A stretch of 5,065 bases of DNA from an uncultured Eubacteriales bacterium (GTDB taxonomy: Bacteria > Bacillota > Clostridia > Peptostreptococcales > Anaerovoracaceae), in the NCBI GenBank assembly GCA_902803185.1, contig CADCOV010000183.1:1-5065 (forward strand), given 5' to 3'. Numbering within the stretch: the first letter of the stretch is position 1; each line of letters starts with the position of its first letter. A model generated the notes under the pieces. That model saw nothing but the letters and a program-made list of their open reading frames with translations. It did no database searches and was not told the origin of the DNA. The translations under genes were made by a program, and so were the position numbers. Shown one piece after another: positions 1-5,065 of the stretch.

Positions 1-1332
1 GTCCACCGGCGTCGCCTCCACGAACCGGTAACCCAGCTCTTCCAGGATCGCCACGTCCCGCCCCAGGGTCGCCGGGTCGCAGGAGACATAGACGATGCGG
101 TCAGGCGCCGCCTCCGCCACAGTGCGGAGCAGGGACTGCTCGCAGCCCCTCCGCGGCGGATCCAGGATCGCCACGTCCGCGTGCCCGATCCCCAGCGTCG
201 GGAGCACTTCCTCCGCCTTTCCTGTATAGTAAAGTGCGTTGACAATGTGGTTGACAACAGCGTTGCGATTGGCTGAGATCACGGCTTCTTTGACGATCTC
301 GATCCCATGCACCATGCCGGCGCCGGCCGCTGCGAGCGTCAGCCCGATGGTGCCCACGCCGCAGTAGAGATCCAGCACGGTCTCCCCGCCCTTGAGCCCC
401 GCGTACTCCCGGACCAGGCCGTAGAGCTTCTCCGTCTGGACCGGATTGACCTGGTAGAAAGACTGTGGGGAGATCTCGAAGGTCATGCCGCAGAGCAGAT
501 CGTCGATGGTGCGCTTGCCCGCCAGGGTCCGGGTCACCGTCTCACCGTTCTCTTTGGTCCAGGTGAGGGCCACGCTCTCCAGGCTGTACTCCGGTCCGCC
601 CTCCGGTACCGCGAGCTCATTCACCGCGTCGTCCATGGCGTAGATCAGCTCCTCCGCCTGCGGGAGGCCGGCGTAATCACCGCCCTTCTCCAATGCGGCC
701 CGCTCCACATCCAGGACCGCCATGACCTCTCCGGTGGTGAAGGAGGTCTTCACCGTCAGCCCCTTGAGGAGGCCCCTGCCGCTGCGCTCGTCGTAGCCCC
801 TGACGTTCGCGGTGCGCATCCACTCCCGGACCACCGCTGCGACCGCCATGGCCGGCGGCGCCTGAAGGCGGCACTCCCTGCAGTCGAAGACGAAGTGGCT
901 GCCCCTTTTGTTGAAGCCGATGTACTGGCCGGAGACGGCAAAGACGCCCTTGTTCCGGTAGCGGTACGGCTCTTCCATCCCGATGATCGGGCGGACCATC
1001 GGGTCCGTGAGTTTCCCCAGGCGGATGAGCTTCTGGCGGACGTGCTCCTCCTTCAGCGCCAGCTGGGCCTCATACTCCAGGGCGCCGTAGGTGCAGCCGC
1101 CGCATTCCGCGAGATACGGACAGGCGTCCTCCGTCCGGTGCGGAGAGCGCTCCAGGATCTCCTCCGCCTCCGCGATGGCGTAGTTCTTTTTCGCTTTGGT
1201 CACCCGGGCCCGGACCCGGTCTCCCAGGACCGCGCCGGCGACGAAGACCGCCTGGCCGTCGATGTGGCCGATGCCCTGGCCGTCGTCCGCCTGGTCCGTG
1301 ATTTTGATCTCTATATAGTCGTTTTTTTCCAT
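1..1332 (-). CDS. rlmD: 23S rRNA (uracil-5-)-methyltransferase, RlmD/RlmCD (RumA/TrmA) family, 3' end cut by window
   Basis: This enzyme transfers a methyl group from S-adenosylmethionine to C5 of specific uridines in 23S rRNA, in the cytoplasm. The frame is open for 444 codons from ATG at 1332 to the window edge. A GAGG ribosome site lies 6 nt before the ATG. The order is an N-terminal TRAM domain (about residues 5-60), an iron-sulfur motif C71-x5-C77-x2-C80 with a likely fourth ligand at C154 (C151 is also near), the SFYQVNP motif with Q294, AdoMet motif I (VLDLYCGVGTIG, D321), the DPPRRG motif at D391, and the catalytic nucleophile C418 in YVSCDPATLGRD. The last visible residues, EATPVD, match the family's C-terminal EAxPVDMFPHT stretch, so only about 15 residues are missing. 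Firmicutes homologues often methylate two sites (U747 and U1939, RlmCD), so the exact target is uncertain. It is transcribed away from the ATPase operon. Confidence 0.93.
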   Translation of the reverse strand, partial: MEKNDYIEIKITDQADDGQGIGHIDGQAVFVAGAVLGDRVRARVTKAKKNYAIAEAEEILERSPHRTEDACPYLAECGGCTYGALEYEAQLALKEEHVRQKLIRLGKLTDPMVRPIIGMEEPYRYRNKGVFAVSGQYIGFNKRGSHFVFDCRECRLQAPPAMAVAAVVREWMRTANVRGYDERSGRGLLKGLTVKTSFTTGEVMAVLDVERAALEKGGDYAGLPQAEELIYAMDDAVNELAVPEGGPEYSLESVALTWTKENGETVTRTLAGKRTIDDLLCGMTFEISPQSFYQVNPVQTEKLYGLVREYAGLKGGETVLDLYCGVGTIGLTLAAAGAGMVHGIEIVKEAVISANRNAVVNHIVNALYYTGKAEEVLPTLGIGHADVAILDPPRRGCEQSLLRTVAEAAPDRIVYVSCDPATLGRDVAILEELGYRFVEATPVD

Positions 1333-1344
1333 GATTTTCCTCAC

Positions 1345-1364
1345 TGCCGGATCCCCGTCCGGCA
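1345..1364 (-). repeat. Perfect 7-bp inverted repeat at the methyltransferase transcript start
   Basis: TGCCGGA (1345-1351) and TCCGGCA (1358-1364) are exact reverse complements with a 6-nt spacer. The repeat starts at the predicted transcription start of the minus-strand gene and ends a few nt before its ribosome site. It could be a 5'-end mRNA hairpin or an operator. There is no T-run on either side, so it is not a typical intrinsic terminator. The function is inferred only from position. Confidence 0.55.
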
Positions 1365-1369
1365 CGTTT

Positions 1370-1375
1370 ATTATA
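1370..1375 (-). promoter_or_regulatory. Probable sigma-70-type -10 box for the methyltransferase gene
   Basis: Read on the minus strand this is a perfect TATAAT, 38 nt ahead of the start codon at 1332. The -35 is weak: TGCAAA with a 17-nt spacer matches TTGACA at three of six positions. The expected transcription start is near 1363, giving a leader of about 30 nt. The surrounding DNA is more AT-rich than the genes. Confidence 0.6.
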
Positions 1376-1443
1376 CAACAAAACATGACGCCTTTGCAGG
1401 CACATTACTCATACGAATATACCGAACATTACGCATTCCGCTA

Positions 1444-1472
1444 TTGAAAAACAAGTGGGAAATTACTATAAT
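1444..1472 (+). promoter_or_regulatory. Near-consensus sigma-70-type promoter of the V-ATPase operon
   Basis: The -35 is TTGAAA (1444-1449) and the -10 is TATAAT (1467-1472), separated by exactly 17 nt. The -10 matches the consensus fully and the -35 at five of six positions. Transcription would start near 1479, giving a leader of about 120 nt before subunit E. The near-consensus match suggests strong basal transcription, so any control may act on a repressor or on the leader RNA. Confidence 0.8.
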
Positions 1473-1478
1473 TTAAAG

Positions 1479-1598
1479 AGGCTTTTCATGCCCGCACTAT
1501 CGGTATGCGGAGAAGGTGGGAAGGCGGAGTCCGCTCTGCTCTGTCTCCTCAGACCCGGCAGGCAGGGAAACCGAAATCAACAAGGAGGAGAATGCATA
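1479..1598 (+). promoter_or_regulatory. Long 5' leader of the ATPase operon with three candidate hairpins
   Basis: Three hairpins can be paired by eye. The first is CCGCA/TGCGG (1492-1496 with 1506-1510), which extends by two pairs past a bulged C to a TCGG loop. The second is 1523-1529 with 1534-1540, seven pairs including two G-U, around a TCCG tetraloop. The third is GTCT/AGAC (1543-1546 with 1551-1554) around CCTC. The ribosome site lies about 30 nt further on. I do not recognise a known riboswitch consensus, and no terminator with a T-tract is visible. Some of this pairing may be chance in GC-rich DNA. Confidence 0.4.
1582..1590 (+). promoter_or_regulatory. Strong Shine-Dalgarno site fixing the subunit E start
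   Basis: AAGGAGGAG lies 8 nt before the ATG at 1599. It selects this start over the in-frame ATG at 1488 and the out-of-frame ATG at 1592. Confidence 0.85.
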
Positions 1599-2159
1599 AT
1601 GGAATTACAGATTCAGGATCTGGTTTCGTCCATTCGCAAAGAAGGAATCGACGCGGCCAACTCGGAAGCGGAATCCATCATCGCGGAAGCGAAGAAGAAA
1701 GCCGAAGCGATCGTGGCTGACGCGAAGACCGAAGCGGCCCGCAAGTTAGAGTCCGCCGAAAAGGAAATCAGCATCCTCAGAGAGAGCGCCATCGTCAGCT
1801 CCGAGCAGGCCAAGCGCGACGCCATGCTGGCTTTCAAGGCGGAAGTACAGTCCGCCTTCGAGCGGATCCTGTCCGCTAAGGTCCAGGATTCGCTGCAGGG
1901 AGAATCCCTGGGCAAGCTGATCCGCGCCGCCGCTGAAGGAGAGGACGTCACCGCGTACACGGCGGAGGTAGCCGAAGTCACCGACGCTCTGAAGGCAGAG
2001 CTCGCCGATGAGATAAAAGCAGGTCTCGTGCTGCGCCCGACGAAGGGCATCCACGCAGGCTTCAAGCTGGCCGCCAACGACGGATCCGGTTACTTTGACT
2101 GCTCGGACAACGAGATCATGGAGATGCTGAGGCCTTATTTCAGAAACCTCGACATCTGA
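1599..2159 (+). CDS. atpE: V/A-type ATPase subunit E (peripheral stalk)
   Basis: Subunit E forms the peripheral stalk (stator) that ties the A3B3 head to the membrane part so the head does not spin with the rotor. The product is 186 aa, close to the usual length of about 190-200. Residues about 10-95 are rich in Ala, Lys and Glu with heptad character (for example AEAKKKAEAIVADAKTEAA, residues 29-47), as expected of the long stalk helix. The globular C-terminal part holds the basic/glycine stretch LRPTKGIHAGFKL (145-157), then DGSGYFDCSDNEI. This resembles the C-terminal head domain of spirochaete-type E subunits. The frame is open upstream to 1455, but the strong ribosome site and the family-like start MELQIQDLVSSIRKEG support ATG 1599. 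It is the first gene of the operon, 12 nt ahead of the DUF2764 gene. The symbol can be confused with the F-type c-subunit gene of the same name. Confidence 0.9.
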   Translation: MELQIQDLVSSIRKEGIDAANSEAESIIAEAKKKAEAIVADAKTEAARKLESAEKEISILRESAIVSSEQAKRDAMLAFKAEVQSAFERILSAKVQDSLQGESLGKLIRAAAEGEDVTAYTAEVAEVTDALKAELADEIKAGLVLRPTKGIHAGFKLAANDGSGYFDCSDNEIMEMLRPYFRNLDI

Positions 2160-2160
2160 C

Positions 2161-2166
2161 GGGAGG
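2161..2166 (+). promoter_or_regulatory. Ribosome site deciding the DUF2764 start
   Basis: GGGAGG lies 5 nt before ATG 2172. The alternative GTG at 2166 overlaps this site and has none of its own, so it is rejected as the start. Confidence 0.75.
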
Positions 2167-2171
2167 TGCGT

Positions 2172-2693
2172 ATGGCATCTTATTACTACCTGATATCGAG
2201 CCTGCCGACGTTGGATTCCGACGGCGACATGCCCATGACCTACGAGGAGTTCCTCACCTGCTGCCAGGGAAACGTCAGCGAAGAGACCTACCAGAGGCTT
2301 GCGACGCTGACCCTGTCGTCTTCCGAGGGACCGCTCCTGAAGGAATGGGCGTCCACCTACGGACTTCTGATGAAGGAGCTGAATCTGCAGCGGAGTCTGG
2401 CCATGGGAAAGCCTTACCCTGCCGGGTTCGACAAGGACGGCATGAACGCCCAGGTCGCGTCCGCCGCCCTGGCCGCCAGGAATCCGCTGGAATCGGAACA
2501 GATCCTGCTCAATTACGAGTTCGAGCTTCTGGACCAGCTGGTAGGCATGCATATGTTTGATGATTACGTACTGTTCGGATATGCCGTCAAGCTGAAACTG
2601 CTGGAGCGCAAGAGCTGCTTCGAGAAAGAGAAGGGGCAGTCGGAATTCAGGCATCTGTTCGAAGAAGTCCAGCAGCGGGTCTATCGCTTATAA
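2172..2693 (+). CDS. DUF2764-family protein in the V-ATPase operon, probable ATPase-associated subunit
   Basis: The 173-aa product begins MASYYYLISSLPTL, which I recognise as the hallmark opening of the DUF2764 family. These proteins are encoded between subunits E and A in the V-type ATPase operons of spirochaetes, Chlamydiae and Bacteroidetes. No signal peptide or membrane segment is visible, so it should be cytoplasmic. The C-terminal half looks largely helical. It holds NPLESEQILLNYEFELLDQL (104-123), like the conserved LE..L....FLDEL segment of the family, then the YAVKLKLLER helix (137-146). No catalytic motif is seen. Because the gene takes the place of subunits C and F in the classic operon, it may do part of the work of C, the socket joining the rotor to the membrane ring; this is inference from context. 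Gaps are 12 nt before and 13 nt after the gene. The family call is good; the role is unproven. Confidence 0.8.
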   Translation: MASYYYLISSLPTLDSDGDMPMTYEEFLTCCQGNVSEETYQRLATLTLSSSEGPLLKEWASTYGLLMKELNLQRSLAMGKPYPAGFDKDGMNAQVASAALAARNPLESEQILLNYEFELLDQLVGMHMFDDYVLFGYAVKLKLLERKSCFEKEKGQSEFRHLFEEVQQRVYRL

Positions 2694-2706
2694 TGGGAGA
2701 TGTTGA

Positions 2707-4431
2707 ATGGAAACTTTAACCGGAAGAGTAACAGGAGTCAACGGAAACCTGATCAAAGTCAGTTTCCAGGGCTCCGTTCGTAAAAACGAAGTGGGTTTCG
2801 TCATCGTCGGTGACCAGCGCCTGAAGGGCGAGGTCATCCGGATCAACAATGGCGAAGCCAGTATGCAGATCTACGAGATGTCCGAAGGCATCAAGGTCGG
2901 CGACCCGGTGGAATTCACCGGCGAGCTGATGAGCGTAGAACTCGGGCCTGGCCTTTTGACCCAGGTCTACGACGGCCTCCAGAACCCGCTGCCGGATCTT
3001 GCCGAGCAGTGCGGCTTCTTCCTGAAGAGAGGCGTCTATCTGGATCCGATCCCGAACCGCGATTGGGAGTTCACCCCGGCCGTGGCGGTCGGCGACACCG
3101 TCGTCGCCGGCGACACCATCGGCAGCGTTCCGGAGGGGATCTTCACCCACCAGATCATGGTGCCGTTCACGCTGAAGGGAGTCTGGACCGTCAAGTCCAT
3201 CGTAGAGAAAGGCTCCTATAACGTCAGGGCCACGATCTGCGTGATCAAAAACGAAAAGGACGAGGAGAAGGAACTGAGCATGGTCTTCACCCAGCCGATC
3301 AAGCAGCCGGTGAAGTGCTACGCCGAGCGTCTCCGTCCGGATGAACCGCTGGTCACCAAGATCCGCTGCATCGACGCCTTCCTGCCGGTCGCCAAGGGCG
3401 GCACCTTCTGCGTGCCGGGCCCGTTCGGCGCGGGCAAGACGGTACTGCAGCACCTGGAGGCCAAGAACGCGGAGGCGGACATCGTCATCGTCGCCGCCTG
3501 CGGCGAGCGCGCCGGCGAAGTCGTCGAAGTGCTGACCGAGTTCCCGGAGCTGGAGGACCCGAAGACCGGGCGCTCTTTGATGGAGCGTACCATCATCATC
3601 TGCAACACCTCCTCCATGCCGGTCGCCGCCCGTGAAGCGTCCTGCTACACTGCGGTCACCCTGGCGGAATACTACAGGCAGATGGGCCTCGACGTCCTGC
3701 TGCTGGCGGACTCCACGAGCCGCTGGGCACAGGCCATGCGTGAGATGTCCGGCAGACTGGAGGAGATCCCGGGCGAGGAAGCCTTCCCTGCCTACCTCGA
3801 ATCCACCATCGCCGCCTTCTACGAGCGCGCCGGCAAGGTCCGCCTGAAGGATGGCAGGCTCGCCTCCATCACCATCGGCGGCACCGTCTCTCCGGCCGGC
3901 GGCAACTTTGAGGAACCGGTCACCCAGGCGACCCTGAAGGTCGTCGGTGCCTTCCACGGCCTCTCCAGAGAGCGTTCCGACGCCCGTAAGTACCCGGCCA
4001 TCCACCCGATGGATTCCTGGTCCCACTACACCGGCGTCGTCGACAAGGAGAGAGTGGAACAGGCCAGAGCGATCCTCATCCGCAGCAATGAGGTCAACCA
4101 GATGATGAAGGTCGTCGGTGAGGAAGGTACCTCCGCCGAAGACTATATCATCTATCAGAAGGGCGAACTCCTCGACGCAGTCTATCTGCAGCAGAACTCC
4201 TTTGACCCGATCGACGCCGTCTGCCCTCCGGAGAGACAGCGCATCGAGTTCGACAGACTGTACGACGCTTTGATGGCGACCTACGATCTGGACGACAAAA
4301 AAGAGATCCGCGCCTTCTTCAACCAGCTCCGTCAGGAGTTCCTCGACTGGCACGCCACCTACTTCGGGACCCCTGAGTTCGAGGAGCAGGAAAAGAAGAT
4401 CGCCGGCTTCTACATGGCGAAAGCCGTTTGA
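2707..4431 (+). CDS. atpA: V/A-type ATPase catalytic subunit A
   Basis: Subunit A carries the ATP-hydrolysing or ATP-making sites of the V1/A1 head, at its interface with B. The product is 574 aa, close to the family's length of about 580-590. In order it shows the N-terminal beta-barrel (1-70), the A-specific non-homologous insert (about 115-190), Walker A GPFGAGKT (238-245, K244), the GER motif with the likely catalytic Glu (E267), Walker B ending LLLADSTSR (D335, arginine R339), the SGRLEEIPGEEAFPAYL block (348-364), SPAGGNFEEPVTQ (395-407) and a helical C-terminal domain. All key nucleotide-site residues are present, so the protein should be active. The Walker A has Ala242 where classic A subunits have Ser. 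Blocks such as GLSRERSDARKYPAIHP fit the spirochaete/Chlamydia/Bacteroidetes branch. GGGAGA lies 6 nt before the ATG. Direction (synthesis or pumping) and ion cannot be told from this subunit. Confidence 0.97.
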   Translation: METLTGRVTGVNGNLIKVSFQGSVRKNEVGFVIVGDQRLKGEVIRINNGEASMQIYEMSEGIKVGDPVEFTGELMSVELGPGLLTQVYDGLQNPLPDLAEQCGFFLKRGVYLDPIPNRDWEFTPAVAVGDTVVAGDTIGSVPEGIFTHQIMVPFTLKGVWTVKSIVEKGSYNVRATICVIKNEKDEEKELSMVFTQPIKQPVKCYAERLRPDEPLVTKIRCIDAFLPVAKGGTFCVPGPFGAGKTVLQHLEAKNAEADIVIVAACGERAGEVVEVLTEFPELEDPKTGRSLMERTIIICNTSSMPVAAREASCYTAVTLAEYYRQMGLDVLLLADSTSRWAQAMREMSGRLEEIPGEEAFPAYLESTIAAFYERAGKVRLKDGRLASITIGGTVSPAGGNFEEPVTQATLKVVGAFHGLSRERSDARKYPAIHPMDSWSHYTGVVDKERVEQARAILIRSNEVNQMMKVVGEEGTSAEDYIIYQKGELLDAVYLQQNSFDPIDAVCPPERQRIEFDRLYDALMATYDLDDKKEIRAFFNQLRQEFLDWHATYFGTPEFEEQEKKIAGFYMAKAV

Positions 4432-4443
4432 TAGGAGGGGCAT

Positions 4444-5065
4444 ATGCAGAAAGTATATACAGAAATCAAATCGATCGTCGGTAACGTCGTTACCGTCAAG
4501 GCGGAGGGGATCCGCAACGGCGACCTGGCCCTCGTAGGCGACAGCTATGCCAGCGTCATCAAGCTGGACAAGGACATCGTCTCCCTCCAGGTCTTCGCCG
4601 GCGCCCAGGGCGTCAGCACCACAGACCCGGTGCGTTTCCTGGGACATCCGATGATGGTCTCCTTCTCCGAGAACCTGCTGGGCCGCATCTTTGACGGTAC
4701 CGGCGTCCCGAGAGACAACGGCCCTGCCCTGAAGGAAAACATGATCCCGATCGGCGGACCTTCCTTCAACCCATCCAAGAGAGTTTTGCCGAACAAGATG
4801 ATCCGTACCGGTATCCCGATGATCGACGTGTTCAACACGCTGGTCGAGAGCCAGAAGCTGCCGATCTTCTCGATCTCCGGCGAGCCGTACAACGAGCTCC
4901 TCGCCAGGATCGCGATGCAGGCGGAGGTCGACGTCATCGTCCTGGGCGGCATGAGCTTGAAATACGATGCCTACCTCCAGTTCAAGGATACGCTGGAAAA
5001 GGGCGGCGCCATGAGCCACACGGTCATGTTTATCCACACCGCGTCTGACCCGACCGTCGAATGCA
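4444..5065 (+). CDS. atpB: V/A-type ATPase regulatory subunit B, 3' end cut by window
   Basis: Subunit B alternates with A in the hexameric head and supplies the non-catalytic nucleotide interface. The first 207 codons are present; the family is about 430-460 aa, so less than half is visible. ATG 4444 follows AGGAGGGG (4433-4440) and lies 12 nt after the stop of subunit A. The N-terminal beta-barrel is followed by [14 protein letters not shown] (78-91), [20 protein letters not shown] (119-138) and [20 protein letters not shown] (143-162). This last block replaces the P-loop: it has no GxxxxGK[ST], as expected of a B subunit. Next come [14 protein letters not shown] (164-177) and [14 protein letters not shown] (194-207), a typical B signature running off the edge. 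This likeness also points to the spirochaete-type branch. The symbol differs from F-type usage, where atpB is the a subunit. Confidence 0.95.
   Translation, partial: MQKVYTEIKSIVGNVVTVKAEGIRNGDLALVGDSYASVIKLDKDIVSLQVFAGAQGVSTTDPVRFLGHPMMVSFSENLLGRIFDGTGVPRDNGPALKENMIPIGGPSFNPSKRVLPNKMIRTGIPMIDVFNTLVESQKLPIFSISGEPYNELLARIAMQAEVDVIVLGGMSLKYDAYLQFKDTLEKGGAMSHTVMFIHTASDPTVEC

Noticed and set aside
239..266. Two TTGACAA copies 9 nt apart, resembling -35 boxes or an operator
   Set aside because: They lie inside the methyltransferase coding region, in codons for a conserved stretch (NAVVNHIVNAL), and no matching -10 box or gene follows on the plus strand.
1322..1328. Run of seven T (seven A in the coding strand) at codons 2-4 of the methyltransferase, a possible slippage site
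   Set aside because: Lys/Asn-rich starts after ATG are common and ease translation; a seven-base run alone is weak evidence for phase variation of a housekeeping enzyme.
1394..1425. Possible second plus-strand promoter with TTGCAG as -35
   Set aside because: No good -10 box lies at proper spacing, and the TTGAAA/TATAAT pair downstream is far better.
307..1476. A 389-codon open frame on the plus strand across the methyltransferase gene
   Set aside because: It is antisense to the full-motif methyltransferase, and its sequence is low-complexity and family-less. It also runs through the divergent promoter region.
1488..1598. In-frame ATG at 1488 that would add 37 residues to subunit E, with an AGAGG-like site just upstream
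   Set aside because: The added residues resemble nothing in the family, the start at 1599 has a far stronger ribosome site, and the predicted transcription start (about 1479) would remove most of the upstream site.
1746..2654. A 302-codon minus-strand open frame across subunit E and DUF2764
   Set aside because: It is antisense to two recognised genes and shows no motif of its own.
2716..5037. A 773-codon open frame on the minus strand across subunits A and B
   Set aside because: It is antisense to two clearly conserved genes. The predicted protein is rich in Asp, Val, Leu and Arg with no family likeness, as expected of a GC-rich codon-bias shadow. It has no plausible ribosome site context.

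Overview
The window comes from a GC-rich bacterium with strong Shine-Dalgarno sites and two clear sigma-70-type promoters. The rRNA methyltransferase looks like the Firmicutes (Clostridia) RlmD/RlmCD type. The ATPase genes have the layout and sequence flavour I associate with spirochaetes, Chlamydiae and Bacteroidetes. My best guess is an anaerobic Clostridia-like organism carrying a spirochaete-type V/A-ATPase operon. This is recognition from motifs only; no search was run.

Layout. Positions 1-1332 (minus strand) hold a 23S rRNA (uracil-5-)-methyltransferase that lacks only its last few residues at the window edge. Positions 1333-1598 are a 266-bp divergent intergenic region. It holds a promoter for each direction, a perfect 7-bp inverted repeat at the start of the methyltransferase transcript, and a roughly 120-nt leader with several possible hairpins before the ATPase operon. 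From 1599 to the right edge, four tightly packed plus-strand genes follow, with 12-13 nt gaps: V-type ATPase stator subunit E (1599-2159), a DUF2764-family protein (2172-2693), catalytic subunit A (2707-4431), and regulatory subunit B, cut by the window edge (4444-5065).

How the genes work together. A and B form the alternating hexamer of the soluble V1/A1 head. E is the peripheral stalk that holds the head against rotation. The DUF2764 protein sits where subunits C and F lie in the classic ntp/atp order (I-K-E-C-F-A-B-D), so a structural role in the same complex is likely but not shown. The membrane subunits (I, K) and the central stalk D are not in the window; in this operon type they usually follow B. 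The coupling ion (H+ or Na+) is set by the K ring and cannot be read here.

I found no clear evidence of a wholly new system. The points most worth a second look are the DUF2764 protein in place of C/F and the structured leader before subunit E.
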